Positions 1 through 8,726 of a stretch of 64,000 bases of DNA are shown here, one piece after another (positions within the stretch are counted from its first letter, which is position 1; the number at the start of each line of letters is the position of its first letter). The notes under the pieces were generated by a model, which ran no database searches, was not told the origin of the DNA, and was given only the letters and a program-made list of their open reading frames with translations. A program made the translations under genes and the position numbers. The DNA comes from Priestia endophytica DSM 13796 (GTDB lineage Bacteria > Bacillota > Bacilli > Bacillales > Bacillaceae_H): positions 25,563-89,562 of the forward strand of contig NZ_FOXX01000003.1 in assembly GCF_900115845.1 (NCBI RefSeq). Direction: 5' to 3'.

Positions 1-213
1 CTCTAATTGTTGTTCTAATCCCACGGTATGAATATTTTCATCCTTAATATAAACTTCAACCACTTTCGAATCTCTTGCCTTCTGCAATATCCTTGAAACA
101 ATAGGCCTGGACACACCCACTTTCTTAGCGATTTGTTCTTGTGTCCAACCATCCATATAATACAAATTAGCTACTTTAACCAGCTGCCTTCTTTCTTCCC
201 AACCTACTACCAT
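1..213 (-). CDS. SorC-family sugar-responsive regulator, N-terminal part (runs off the window)
   Basis: About 71 codons are visible from the ATG at 213, preceded by AGAGGCG. The translation shows a helix-turn-helix of the SorC/DeoR-like class: WTQEQIAKKVGVSRPIVSRI at residues 23-42, followed by the start of a linker. The effector-binding domain lies outside the window. It is the last gene of the leftward dehydrogenase operon, 52 bp after the E3 gene, and is the natural candidate to act on the duplicated element at both divergent promoters (5069-5092 and 5253-5276). The family assignment comes from the HTH only; the ligand is unknown but is probably a phosphorylated sugar or polyol. Confidence 0.75.
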   Translation of the reverse strand, partial: MVVGWEERRQLVKVANLYYMDGWTQEQIAKKVGVSRPIVSRILQKARDSKVVEVYIKDENIHTVGLEQQLE

Positions 214-265
214 GTCATCGCCTCTTTTTAGCTAAATGTATCTCCTAACAAAGATATATCCTTTA

Positions 266-1663
266 TTAGACAAGAACACTTTTCTTTCTCATAGAGTTTA
301 TACTATTAATCGCTGCTTCATAGAATGATTCAGCAACAGCTGGATGAGGATGGATCATCTTTGAAACTTCCTCAACCGTTCCCTCTAAATATATAAAAGC
401 AGAAGCTTCAGAAATCATTTCGGTAACATGCGAACCAACCATTGTTACACCTATGATTTCTCCATAATTTTCTTCATACACTATTTTGACAAAACCATCT
501 GATTCTCCTGAAGCAAGAGCTTTTCCATTTCCAGCATGATCAAAGCGCTCGACTCGAACAGATATCCCCTGTTTTTTTGCTTCTTCTTCTGTGATTCCTA
601 CACTTGCTACCTCAGGTAATGTATAGATACAACGAGGCACTACTTTATAATCAATTTTATCATTAAATCCAGCTGCATTATTAGCAGCTATAATCCCCTC
701 TGCACTCGCAACATGCGCTAATTGATAACCTCCAACCACATCACCAACTGCATAAATTGAAGGAACACTTGTTTCCATTTTTTCATTTACTTTGATAAAC
801 GGTCCTTCCATTCCAACATTTAGATTCTGAATAGCTGAAAGATTAGGTTTTCGCCCTACACTCAAAATAAGAGTCTCTGCTTCAAAGAGATGTTCTTTCC
901 CTTTTGCATCTATACATGTCACAACTTTTTGCGTGTTTTGTTCTTGGACTTTGGTTACTTTCGTACTTGTATAAAAACGAATTCCTTTTTTCTTAAGGAG
1001 TTTGTTCAATATCTTAGAAGCGTCTATATCTTCACTTGGAATAATACGATCTGCTGCTTCAATCACTGTTACTTCTGCTTTCAAACTAGCAAAAATACAG
1101 GCAAACTCTACTCCAATGACACCCCCACCAATAATAACAACTGATTTAGGGATCTCTTGAATATCAAAGATTGTATCACTTGTATCAAAATCAACAGAGG
1201 ATAAGCCTTCTATTGGTGGGACAATAGGGGATGATCCTGTAGCTATAATAATACGTTCAGCTTGAATTCGTTCTTCTTTCTCTTTTGACTCAATTTTAAT
1301 CACTTTTCCTTCTTCAATCTTGCCAAAACCTTCGTAGACATCTATCTTTCCTTGACTTAGTAAATAAGAAATTCCTTGACGCAAACGCTGAATAACATCA
1401 TCTTTGCGTTTTTTCATTTTGCCTAATGAGAAAGAGAGTTCCCCTGTTTCAATTCCCCATGATTGTGCTTTCTCAATAGATTCAATTATCTCAGCATGTT
1501 TCAATAATGTTTTAGAAGGAATGCAACCTCTATTTAAGCACGTACCACCTAAGAAGTCAGCCTCAATTAAAGCAACTTTTTTTCCAAGCTCTGCCGCGTG
1601 TAATGCGGCTACATATCCACCTGGTCCTCCACCTATCACTACAACTTCATAAACATTTACCAT
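266..1663 (-). CDS. acoL: Dihydrolipoamide dehydrogenase (E3) of a 2-oxoacid/acetoin dehydrogenase complex
   Basis: FAD- and NAD-dependent reoxidation of lipoyl groups on the neighbouring E2. Visible: N-terminal FAD motif GGGPGG (residues 11-16), redox disulfide C42-x4-C47 in GGTCLNRGCIPSK, a central NAD motif GGGVIGVEFA, and the C-terminal HPHPAVAE active-site histidine motif. Length (465 aa) is normal. A GTG lies 9 bp upstream at 1672, but it overlaps the ribosome binding site AAGAGGTG, so the ATG at 1663 is chosen. It follows the E2 gene by 12 bp. The symbol is by analogy to Bacillus acoABCL; a pyruvate or branched-chain complex E3 cannot be excluded from sequence alone. Confidence 0.9.
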   Translation of the reverse strand: MVNVYEVVVIGGGPGGYVAALHAAELGKKVALIEADFLGGTCLNRGCIPSKTLLKHAEIIESIEKAQSWGIETGELSFSLGKMKKRKDDVIQRLRQGISYLLSQGKIDVYEGFGKIEEGKVIKIESKEKEERIQAERIIIATGSSPIVPPIEGLSSVDFDTSDTIFDIQEIPKSVVIIGGGVIGVEFACIFASLKAEVTVIEAADRIIPSEDIDASKILNKLLKKKGIRFYTSTKVTKVQEQNTQKVVTCIDAKGKEHLFEAETLILSVGRKPNLSAIQNLNVGMEGPFIKVNEKMETSVPSIYAVGDVVGGYQLAHVASAEGIIAANNAAGFNDKIDYKVVPRCIYTLPEVASVGITEEEAKKQGISVRVERFDHAGNGKALASGESDGFVKIVYEENYGEIIGVTMVGSHVTEMISEASAFIYLEGTVEEVSKMIHPHPAVAESFYEAAINSINSMRKKSVLV

Positions 1664-1675
1664 ACTTTTCACCTC

Positions 1676-3031
1676 TTATACTAGCAATTCAAACGGATTT
1701 TCTAGGACACGTTTAAGTTCCGTTAAAAATTCTGCTGCTGGAGCACCATCAATTACACGATGATCAAACGACATACTTAATGTCATCATCGGACGAATTT
1801 TAATATTATCGTTTACAACAACCGGTTTTTCTAGCATTCTCCCTACTCCTAAAATAGCTGTTTCTGGTTGATTAATAATTGGTGTAAATACATCTATTGC
1901 ATACATACCAAGGTTACTAATTGTAAATGTGGAACCTTTTAATTGATCAGGTAATAATTTTTGTTCTCTTGCACGTTTCCCAATATCTTTTGCCTCCATC
2001 GTTAAGTCTGCTAGGCCCTTTTGGTTTACATCTTTAAGAACAGGTACCATCAATCCATCTGGAACAGCAACCGCCAAACCAATATGAACAGTGTCATTGT
2101 ATATAATTTCATCATCTATAAAAGATGCATTAACTGCTGGAAAACGTGATAATACTAATCCTACTGCTTTGATGATTACTTCTGTATATGATAGACGCAG
2201 GCTTGTTTGCTTTTCAATAATAGGTAAAAGTTGAGTGCGTAATTCTTTTACCTTCGTCATATCAACCTCACTCGTTAACGTAACATGAGGCGCTGTAAAA
2301 GCACTCTGAGACATACGATCTGAAATGATTTTACGCATGCCACCAATTTTTCTTCGTTTCTTAGAGGAATCTGATTCTTTTATACCTTTTTCTTGAATAG
2401 CTGTAGATATATCTTGTTTAACAATCTTTCCGTTCAGGCCACTTCCTGAAATTGTAGTTACATCTATGTTCTCTTGTTGAGCTATTTTATTAGCAAGTGG
2501 TGTGATTTTCGAATGCACTTGACCTTCCTCTACATACTGATTAACGTCTTTTACATGAACTCTTCCATTTGGACCACTTCCGGCTACGTTTGTTAAGTCC
2601 ACTTGCTTTGTTTTTGCTATCCTTTTTGCTGCTGGAGTAGCACGTGGTTTTGTGCTAGAAATAACTGAGGTGGCTACTAATCGTTTTTCGTCCTTCTCAG
2701 TTTCCGTTTCTTCTTGAACTGATTGCTCACTTGATTCATTTGATTCATTTGACTCACCCGACTCACCTGGCGATTCCTCAGGTACTTGTTCATCTGCTTG
2801 ACCAATATAACCAATTACATGATTAACCGGAATTTGATCGTCAGTATCAAAATACTTTTTCAATAAAACACCATCGTCATATGCTTCAACTTCAATGTTA
2901 ATCTTATCTGTTAGGATTTCAAAAAGTGGTTCTCCTATTTCAACCCTATCTCCTTCTTCTTTAAACCACTCAAGGAGGGTACCAGTCTCCATCGTACTAC
3001 TTAATTTCGGCATAAAAATCTCTTTTGCCAT
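1676..3031 (-). CDS. acoC: Dihydrolipoamide acyltransferase (E2) with two E3-binding domains
   Basis: Core acyltransferase of the complex. Domain order: one lipoyl domain (residues 1-80, lipoyl-lysine K43 in EILTDKINIEV), a Glu/Ser/Asn-rich linker (about 82-115), two successive peripheral subunit-binding domains (about 130-166, with AAKRIAKTKQVDL, and 176-212, with LANKIAQQENIDV), then the catalytic domain ending in the SFDHRVIDG active-site motif. The usual count of binding domains is one, so the duplication is unusual. The start at 3031 has GGAGAG 8 nt upstream; a longer reading frame to 3079 overlaps the E1b gene and lacks a better site. Confidence 0.9.
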   Translation of the reverse strand: MAKEIFMPKLSSTMETGTLLEWFKEEGDRVEIGEPLFEILTDKINIEVEAYDDGVLLKKYFDTDDQIPVNHVIGYIGQADEQVPEESPGESGESNESNESSEQSVQEETETEKDEKRLVATSVISSTKPRATPAAKRIAKTKQVDLTNVAGSGPNGRVHVKDVNQYVEEGQVHSKITPLANKIAQQENIDVTTISGSGLNGKIVKQDISTAIQEKGIKESDSSKKRRKIGGMRKIISDRMSQSAFTAPHVTLTSEVDMTKVKELRTQLLPIIEKQTSLRLSYTEVIIKAVGLVLSRFPAVNASFIDDEIIYNDTVHIGLAVAVPDGLMVPVLKDVNQKGLADLTMEAKDIGKRAREQKLLPDQLKGSTFTISNLGMYAIDVFTPIINQPETAILGVGRMLEKPVVVNDNIKIRPMMTLSMSFDHRVIDGAPAAEFLTELKRVLENPFELLV

Positions 3032-3044
3032 ATTTTCACTCTCC

Positions 3045-4043
3045 TTATTTAAAACGAACTGTTTCTTTGACTGCTTCAATAATATCTGGTACTTGAGGAA
3101 CCACAGCCTTCTCTAATGTTGGATTATAAGGAATCGGCACTGCTAATCCTCCTAATCGTTTGATTGGAGAATCTAAATAATCAAATGCTTCACTTTCAGC
3201 AATCATACTAGCAATCTCACCACCAAAGCCCCCACGTTTAACTGCCTCATGGACGACAATAAGACGGCCAGTCTTTTTTACAGATTCTATAATAGTTTCT
3301 TCATCTAAAGGGACAATTGTGCGAGGATCAATGATTTCTACTTCAATACCTTCTTTCTCCAATTCTGCTGCTGCTTCTAATGCTTTATGTACCATAATTG
3401 CTGTAGCTACAATCGTGACATCTTTTCCTTCACGTTTAATATCTGCTTTTCCTAATGGAATAGAGTACTGTTCCTCCGGTACGTCGCACTGTGTCCGATA
3501 TAATAATTTATGTTCATAAAAAATAACTGGATTGTCATCATCCATTGCAGCCTTTAATAAACCTTTAGCATCGTAGGCAGTAGAGGGCTGAACAACTTTC
3601 AAACCAGGAATGTGAGCCATCCAAGCTTCTAAACTTTGCGAATGTTGTGCTGCTGCTCCGGTACCAGAACCAGCAGGTGTCCTTACAACCATCGGAACTT
3701 TTCCCTTTCCACCAAACATGTAACGTGTTTTAGCTGCCTGGTTTACTAGTTGATCCATTGCAATAGTGATAAAATCTGAAAATTGCAATTCTAAGATTGG
3801 TCTCATACCAGTAAGAGCAGCTCCAACCGCCCCACCTGCAATGGCTGCTTCTGAAATAGGGGTATTACGAACTCGTTCTGGTCCAAATTCCTCAATCATT
3901 CCGCGCGTCACACCAAATGCTCCGCCATATACCCCAATATCTTCTCCTAGTATAAATACATCTTCATTTTGGCGCATTTCTTGACTCATAGATTCCCTAA
4001 CTGCTTCTAAATACGTAATTTCTCTTGTTTTAATTTCCGTCAT
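3045..4043 (-). CDS. acoB: E1 beta subunit, thiamine-diphosphate dehydrogenase
   Basis: Transketolase-like pyrimidine-binding subunit that pairs with the upstream E1 alpha. The sequence has the canonical beginning [20 protein letters not shown], the [19 protein letters not shown] segment holding the catalytic glutamate region, and the C-terminal transketolase domain with [15 protein letters not shown]. Length is 332 aa, as expected for this family. The ATG at 4043 is preceded by GGGAGG at 8 nt, so it is preferred over the in-frame start at 4058. The gene begins 17 bp after the E1 alpha stop and overlaps no neighbour, which fits a single co-transcribed operon. Confidence 0.9.
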   Translation of the reverse strand: MTEIKTREITYLEAVRESMSQEMRQNEDVFILGEDIGVYGGAFGVTRGMIEEFGPERVRNTPISEAAIAGGAVGAALTGMRPILELQFSDFITIAMDQLVNQAAKTRYMFGGKGKVPMVVRTPAGSGTGAAAQHSQSLEAWMAHIPGLKVVQPSTAYDAKGLLKAAMDDDNPVIFYEHKLLYRTQCDVPEEQYSIPLGKADIKREGKDVTIVATAIMVHKALEAAAELEKEGIEVEIIDPRTIVPLDEETIIESVKKTGRLIVVHEAVKRGGFGGEIASMIAESEAFDYLDSPIKRLGGLAVPIPYNPTLEKAVVPQVPDIIEAVKETVRFK

Positions 4044-4060
4044 ATTAATTCCTCCCAACT

Positions 4061-5044
4061 TTAAGCATAAACATCTTCTAAGAGACTCTCTAACGGTGGT
4101 TCTGGACTATTTTCAGCAAACTTCACAGCTTCTTCAATTTCGTGCTTTGCTGTTTCTTGTAATTTATTTGCTTCATTTTCAGTCAATATTTTCTCTCCTA
4201 TCAATAAATCCTTAAATCGTTTAATACCATCTTTCTTTCTCCACTCTTTTTCTTCTTCACGCGTACGATATTTTTTCGCATCACTTTTAGAATGACCTTT
4301 CCAACGATAGGTTTTCATTTCAATTAAAGCTGGTCCCTTACCATCACGCGCCTTCTCTACTGCACCGTGGACAGTATTCATGATTTCAATCATGTCATTT
4401 CCATCTACCACTTCTCCAGGAATTCCGTAAGCAATTGCACGATCTGCGATATTTTCAATTTTTGTCATTTCCTTTACAGGACCGGACATTCCATATTGAT
4501 TGTTCTCACAGATGAACACCACTGGTAACTCCCAAATAGCTGCTAAGTTTAATGCTTCATGGAAACTCCCTTCATTAGAAGCACCATCCCCGAAAAAGCA
4601 TAAGACTACATAACCTTGATTTTTCATTTTAGATGTTAATGCAGCACCTACAGCAAGTGGAATCCCTCCACCTACAATTCCATTTGCCCCCAGATTCCCT
4701 TTTTCGACATCTGCAATGTGCATTGAACCGCCTTTTCCCTTACAATAGCCTGTTACCCTACCAAACAATTCAGCCATCATTTTATTAACATCACCTTCTT
4801 TTGCAATGCAGTGTCCATGACCTCGGTGAGTACTGATAATTTTATCCTTGCTTTGAAGCGCTGCAATTGATCCAGACGCTGATGCCTCCTGTCCTACACA
4901 AAGGTGAGTAGTACCATGAATCATTCCCTTTGCAAAAAATTGATCGACTTTTTCATCAAAGTATCGAATGAGCCACATTTCTTTATAAAGATTTTTAAGT
5001 TTCTTCTCTGTTATATGAGAAGGCAATTTTAATGTGCTGAGCAT
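4061..5044 (-). CDS. acoA: E1 alpha subunit, acetoin-dehydrogenase-type
   Basis: Thiamine-diphosphate-binding subunit; first gene of the leftward operon. The TPP motif runs from GDGASNEG (residues 152-159) to ENNQYG (180-185). The stretch [12 protein letters not shown] and the [10 protein letters not shown] segment resemble acetoin dehydrogenase alpha subunits more than classical pyruvate dehydrogenase, and the length (327 aa) also fits AcoA. The start has AAGGAGG 8 nt upstream. Substrate is an inference: the adjacent PTS suggests the complex may act on a product of polyol breakdown and not on free acetoin, but no pathway enzyme linking them is visible. Confidence 0.85.
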   Translation of the reverse strand: MLSTLKLPSHITEKKLKNLYKEMWLIRYFDEKVDQFFAKGMIHGTTHLCVGQEASASGSIAALQSKDKIISTHRGHGHCIAKEGDVNKMMAELFGRVTGYCKGKGGSMHIADVEKGNLGANGIVGGGIPLAVGAALTSKMKNQGYVVLCFFGDGASNEGSFHEALNLAAIWELPVVFICENNQYGMSGPVKEMTKIENIADRAIAYGIPGEVVDGNDMIEIMNTVHGAVEKARDGKGPALIEMKTYRWKGHSKSDAKKYRTREEEKEWRKKDGIKRFKDLLIGEKILTENEANKLQETAKHEIEEAVKFAENSPEPPLESLLEDVYA

Positions 5045-5068
5045 GATTTTTCCTCCTTATTTACATTT

Positions 5069-5122
5069 GTTCAATTAAGTTACCTTTGTTAACATCATAT
5101 TTATTTTCAGACAATTCGTCAA
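5069..5122 (-). promoter_or_regulatory. Leftward promoter and operator of the dehydrogenase operon
   Basis: On the minus strand TTGACG (5122-5117), a 17-bp spacer and TATGAT (5099-5094) form a good sigma-A promoter. A 24-bp element beginning TTAACAAAGGTAAC occupies 5092-5069, directly after the -10 box. The same element, with 19 of 24 positions identical, follows the -10 box of the divergent PTS promoter. Confidence 0.7.
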
Positions 5123-5223
5123 GTACAAAAACTTCTTTTCAATATATCAATTGAATAAACAATAAAAATTACATTTAAATCAAGGTTACATAAATAGTTT
5201 TTTGACTATTCAGATTAATTTTA

Positions 5224-5287
5224 TTGACAACCTAACAGAAGGGAAATTATACTTAACAAAAGTAATATTAATGAACCTTTGTTAAGG
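5224..5287 (+). promoter_or_regulatory. Rightward promoter and operator of the PTS operon
   Basis: TTGACA (5224-5229), an 18-bp spacer and TATACT (5248-5253). The shared element starts at 5253 as TTAACAAAAGTAAT and ends at 5276. A second, inverted copy of its core (CTTTGTTAAG, 5277-5286) overlaps the ribosome binding site of the first gene, so CTTAACAAAAG and CTTTGTTAAG form a dyad. Binding by the SorC-type regulator is inferred. Confidence 0.7.
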
Positions 5288-5296
5288 AGTGTGAGT

Positions 5297-5680
5297 ATGT
5301 GGGGGATATTCATTGTAATCTTTATAACTCTTTGGCTATTACAATCTTTTATGACAAGGAAGCAATTAAAGCACTACCATCAAACCATAAAGGAAATGAG
5401 CAATCGATTTTCTGGTTATCTAGGAGTAGGAGTTGATAAAAAAAGACTAGGGATTGGAACTGTTTTAATAGTGGTAACCAATTCAGAAGGGATTATTGTT
5501 GATTGTAGAATGATGTCGGGAGTTACAGTCTTTGCAAGATTCAAAAAATGTAAGCGTTTTAAAGATCTTGATATTTTAGATATAAATATTTTAGATTACG
5601 AAGCTAAGTACCAATCCTCTTTAAAAATGGCAATTGAAAAAATATATCAACAAATGAAAGAAACAGTTCCTATGTTATGA
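5297..5680 (+). CDS. gutM: GutM-like glucitol operon activator
   Basis: Small membrane-anchored protein of 127 aa: one N-terminal helix (residues 2-20), then a soluble domain with FSGYLGVGVDKKRLGIG and GIIVDCRMMSG, which I recognise as the GutM family found with glucitol PTS genes. In enteric bacteria GutM is an ancillary activator of the sorbitol operon. The ATG at 5297 is preceded by AAGGAG at 7 nt. First gene of the rightward operon, 13 bp before the EIIC gene. It normally works with a DeoR-type GutR repressor; here the only regulator in view is SorC-type. Confidence 0.8.
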   Translation: MWGIFIVIFITLWLLQSFMTRKQLKHYHQTIKEMSNRFSGYLGVGVDKKRLGIGTVLIVVTNSEGIIVDCRMMSGVTVFARFKKCKRFKDLDILDINILDYEAKYQSSLKMAIEKIYQQMKETVPML

Positions 5681-5693
5681 AAAGGGAGGGAAA

Positions 5694-6233
5694 ATGATGG
5701 AGTGGTTTGTAAAATTGGCAGAAGGGTTTATAGGTATGTTTGAAAAAGGGGGAGAAACATTTGTTGGAATGTTAACAGGAATTGTTCCCACCCTCCTATG
5801 TTTAATTACGGCTGTTAATGCCCTTATTAAGTTGGTTGGTGAAAATAGAATTCAGAGGTTTGCACTAAAATGCACTAAAAATATTATTTTAAGATACACT
5901 TTGTTTCCCCTATTAGCTGTTTTTTTCTTAACAAACCCAATGGCCTACACGTTCGGAAAGTTTCTACCTGAAAAACAAAAACCTGCATTTTATGATTCAG
6001 CTGTTTCTCTAGTCCATCCAATAACTGGACTATTTCCACATGCAAATGCAGCTGAATTATTTGTTTATACTGGTATATCAGCAGGGATTATTCAATTAAA
6101 TCTATCCTTGGGTCCATTAGCGATTCGTTTCTTTATTGTTGGGATGATCGTAATTTTAATTAGAGGGATTATAACAGAAAAGATTACGATAAAAATGATG
6201 AAAAACAAGGAACTAAAAACGGCGTCTAACTAA
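5694..6233 (+). CDS. srlA: PTS glucitol/sorbitol transporter subunit EIIC
   Basis: Membrane permease half-domain of the glucitol-family PTS, 179 aa with about four hydrophobic helices. Recognisable motifs: GMLTGIVPTLLCLITAVNAL near residue 25 and SLVHPITGLFPHANAAELF near residue 105, both typical of SrlA/GutA. Two tandem ATGs (5694 and 5697) follow GGGAGGG; the second has the better spacing. It forms the transport channel together with the C domain of the next gene, 27 bp downstream. Confidence 0.9.
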   Translation: MMEWFVKLAEGFIGMFEKGGETFVGMLTGIVPTLLCLITAVNALIKLVGENRIQRFALKCTKNIILRYTLFPLLAVFFLTNPMAYTFGKFLPEKQKPAFYDSAVSLVHPITGLFPHANAAELFVYTGISAGIIQLNLSLGPLAIRFFIVGMIVILIRGIITEKITIKMMKNKELKTASN

Positions 6234-6260
6234 TCAAATTTAAAGAAAGGAGGAAAATTT

Positions 6261-7304
6261 ATGAGTCAAAGTCAGGCTGTTCTAACTTCATTTAAGAAAG
6301 TTAAAATATCCAAAGGAAATGGTGGATGGGGAGGCCCGTTATTTATTAAACCGAATGAAGTACGAAAATATATTGTATCAGTCACTGGCGGTGGGATACA
6401 CCCCACCGCCCAACGAATTGCCGATTTAACAGGTGGCATAGCTATAGATGGGTTCAAAACATCTATTGAGAGTAACCAAATGGCTTGTGTCATTATAGAT
6501 TGTGGAGGAACTGCTCGCTGTGGTGTCTATCCCAAAATGGGAGTAATGACAATTAATTTAATGCCCACGTCTCCGTCAGGACCCTTAATGAATTTTATTA
6601 AAGAACATAACTTTGTATCAGGTGTTAAGGAAGATAATATTGAATTCCTCTCAGGAGAATCTAAAGATACTGTCCCGATTCAAGTAGAACAACAGACAGC
6701 TACTCAAACACCTCAACTACTAAAAGAAGAAGCTAAGAAAAAAGCTGCTCAGTACACCTCAAAAGAGACAGGTAAGACATCACTTATTGAAAGACTTGGG
6801 AGAAGTATGGGTGGAATAGTCGGCATATTCTATCAAGCTGCACGTGAGACTGTTGAACAGGTTATTAAAAATATATTGCCTTTTATGGCCCTAGTTAGTA
6901 CCATTATTGGCATTATTTTATATACAGGAATTGGAGATTTAATCGCTAAATTTGTATCTCCACTGGCTGGAAATATTTTAGGACTTCTACTTCTATCAGT
7001 TATTTGTGCAGTGCCCCTCTTATCGCCACTACTAGGTCCTGGAGCTGTTATTGCTCAGGTTGTAGGCGTATTAATTGGCGTGGAGATTGGTAGAGGAAAT
7101 ATTCCACCAAACTTAGCTTTACCAGCTTTATTTGCAATCAATCCTCAAGCTGGATGTGATTTTGTTCCAGTAGGACTAACCCTTGGTGAAGCTGATTCTG
7201 AGACAGTTGAAGTAGGTGTACCAGCTGTACTAATGTCAAGATTAATTACAGGTCCACTATCTGTAGCTATTGCTTATGTATTTAGTTTTGGTTTATACGA
7301 ATAA
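6261..7304 (+). CDS. srlE: PTS glucitol/sorbitol transporter subunit EIIBC
   Basis: Phosphotransferase plus membrane domain, 347 aa. The N-terminal EIIB domain begins with the family signature [14 protein letters not shown] and contains the cysteine-bearing segment [17 protein letters not shown], where the phosphorylated cysteine is expected. The C-terminal half (about residues 205-345) is hydrophobic and includes the conserved [20 protein letters not shown]. Strong AAGGAGG ribosome site. Works with SrlA and SrlB; the true substrate may be a polyol other than sorbitol because no sorbitol-6-phosphate dehydrogenase gene is present here. Confidence 0.9.
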   Translation: MSQSQAVLTSFKKVKISKGNGGWGGPLFIKPNEVRKYIVSVTGGGIHPTAQRIADLTGGIAIDGFKTSIESNQMACVIIDCGGTARCGVYPKMGVMTINLMPTSPSGPLMNFIKEHNFVSGVKEDNIEFLSGESKDTVPIQVEQQTATQTPQLLKEEAKKKAAQYTSKETGKTSLIERLGRSMGGIVGIFYQAARETVEQVIKNILPFMALVSTIIGIILYTGIGDLIAKFVSPLAGNILGLLLLSVICAVPLLSPLLGPGAVIAQVVGVLIGVEIGRGNIPPNLALPALFAINPQAGCDFVPVGLTLGEADSETVEVGVPAVLMSRLITGPLSVAIAYVFSFGLYE

Positions 7305-7327
7305 CAAATAACTGGAGGATGATCATT

Positions 7328-7696
7328 ATGAAGACAATTTATCAATCTATTGTTACCGAAGTAGGTTCACAAGTAGAACTATTCTTACAGGAAAAAATGA
7401 TTATTTTATTTAATGATTCTGCCCCAGATGATTTACGAGATATTTCTGTTGTGCATAAGCGTTGTTCATTAGAAGAAGATATTAAAATAGGTGATGAATT
7501 AGTAATAGACAACCAATCTTTTAAAGTCACCTTTGTTGGAAACAAAGTGAATGAAACAATGAGAGATTTAGGACATTCAACTATCACTTTTGATGGTTCC
7601 TCGAAATCCGAAATGCCTGGAATGATTTGTGTAGAAGAAAAAGAGATTCCAACCATTACATCCTCATCCCAACTTATGTTTAGACAGTTATCTTAG
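7328..7696 (+). CDS. srlB: PTS glucitol/sorbitol subunit EIIA
   Basis: Soluble phosphocarrier of 122 aa (E. coli SrlB is 123). The phosphorylated histidine is expected in LRDISVVHKRC. The C-terminal part shows the family core GDELVIDNQSFKVTFVGN and LGHSTITFDG. The ATG at 7328 lies 9 nt after GGAGG; an in-frame ATG at 7319 is too close to that site. Receives phosphate from HPr and passes it to EIIB of the upstream gene. Confidence 0.9.
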   Translation: MKTIYQSIVTEVGSQVELFLQEKMIILFNDSAPDDLRDISVVHKRCSLEEDIKIGDELVIDNQSFKVTFVGNKVNETMRDLGHSTITFDGSSKSEMPGMICVEEKEIPTITSSSQLMFRQLS

Positions 7697-7859
7697 AAAG
7701 CCAATTATGTGTTGATATTAGACTATGAACAATGAGGATTCGAAAATTGATTATAGACTGCAAAGGTAGACGAGAATTATTAAGTTGCAATCACCTCTTT
7801 ATTTAAGTAACCAAGAGCTAACTAATAAAGTACTTTAAAAGGAAGCTGGAGGACTTTTC

Positions 7860-8123
7860 ATGAATTCTGTTGAAATAAGAATTATGAATACAAGTGGATT
7901 ACACGCAAGACATGCAACGCAATTTATAAAAGTACTTGATAAATTCCACTCTGAGATTTCAGTCATAAAAGGTGATTGAAAAGTTAGTGGTAAAAGCATT
8001 ATGGGGCTTATGAGTCTGGCTATTCCAAAGGGAATGACAATTAAAATAGAAGCAGAGGGACCTGATGAACAACAGGCCATAGACGCCTTGGTTAACTTTA
8101 TTGAACATAAACTAAACAATTAG
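7860..8123 (+). pseudogene. HPr-like phosphocarrier gene interrupted by one in-frame TGA
   Basis: The reading frame starts with ATG after GGAGG (spacing 7) and encodes an 87-residue HPr-type protein if the TGA at 7977-7979 (codon 40) is read through. The phosphorylated histidine H15 is kept in GLHARHATQF, though the usual proline after HAR is histidine here. Serine 46, target of HPr kinase, is kept in [10 protein letters not shown], and the C-terminus is complete. Only one base change is needed to restore the frame. It sits at the end of the PTS operon, so it was probably a dedicated phosphocarrier. It could also be a sequencing error. Confidence 0.75.
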
Positions 8124-8152
8124 ATAACAACTATGTTAAGGAGAGGAACAAC

Positions 8153-8491
8153 ATGAAAAGTTCTAAAATGGAAGCTAATTTATACTGTATTACTTGTAAT
8201 GAAGAAACCCCTCACTTAATTACTTACATTAATCATAAAATTGAAAGTGTTCAATGTGAAGATTGTAAACGTGGAATGAAAATACGAAGAGATATTATGA
8301 AAGAATTTTATAAGGAAGTTTATAATCGTATCTCAACGAAACCATCAAGAATTACAAAAGAATATAAAGAAGATCTAAGTGGATTTTTATATAAGGTTCC
8401 AATTCGTATGATTAGCAAACCTTATCGAATTATGAATGATTTAAACGAGTCACGTAAAGTTATTAGACGATTTAAAAGGGAAGAAAGATAA
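8153..8491 (+). CDS. Small zinc-ribbon protein (bh-protein-like)
   Basis: 112 aa. N-terminal C-x2-C (LYCITCNEETPHL) and a second C-x2-C (VQCEDCKRG) about 22 residues later form a likely zinc ribbon; the rest is a basic, helical tail ending RRFKREER. AAGGAGAGG precedes the start. Last gene before the operon terminator, 29 bp after the HPr-like gene, so probably co-transcribed with the PTS genes. Resembles the small conserved Bacillus proteins annotated as bh protein; no function is known to me. Confidence 0.7.
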   Translation: MKSSKMEANLYCITCNEETPHLITYINHKIESVQCEDCKRGMKIRRDIMKEFYKEVYNRISTKPSRITKEYKEDLSGFLYKVPIRMISKPYRIMNDLNESRKVIRRFKREER

Positions 8492-8524
8492 ATAAGGTGA
8501 AAACAAAAGAACCTGAACTCTTAA

Positions 8525-8576
8525 CAAGCAATCCCTTTTGCCAATTCTTTGTCAAAAGGGATTGCTTGTGTTTTTT
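8525..8576 (+). terminator. Terminator of the PTS operon
   Basis: CAAGCAATCCCTTTTG and CAAAAGGGATTGCTTG form a perfect 16-bp stem, followed shortly by TTTTTT. Confidence 0.9.
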
Positions 8577-8656
8577 ATCTCTATTTGTAAGTTCTCTTTA
8601 CTAATACTTTAAGTGTAAAACTATGATATATAGTTTTTATAAACACTACCTCTAAC

Positions 8657-8689
8657 AAATTTTATATAAACTTAGTTTATATAAAATTT
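8657..8689. repeat. 33-bp AT-rich perfect palindrome
   Basis: Two perfect 15-bp arms (AAATTTTATATAAAC and its complement) separated by TTA, lying between the PTS terminator and the insertion sequence. There is no T-tract on either side that would make it a standard terminator. Its role is unknown; it could be a protein-binding or cruciform site. Confidence 0.7.
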
Positions 8690-8726
8690 ATTCTAGGAAG
8701 TAAAAAAAGCGCAAACCCGTTCTGAA

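Noticed and set aside
5045..5296. Sigma-54 type (-24/-12) promoter, as in Bacillus aco operons with AcoR
   Set aside because: No TGGCAC-N5-TTGC pair is present and no AcoR gene is in view; good sigma-A boxes are present on both strands.
7977..7979. TGA as selenocysteine in the HPr-like gene
   Set aside because: HPr has no cysteine or selenocysteine at this place, no SECIS-like hairpin was seen after it, and no selenium genes are in the window.
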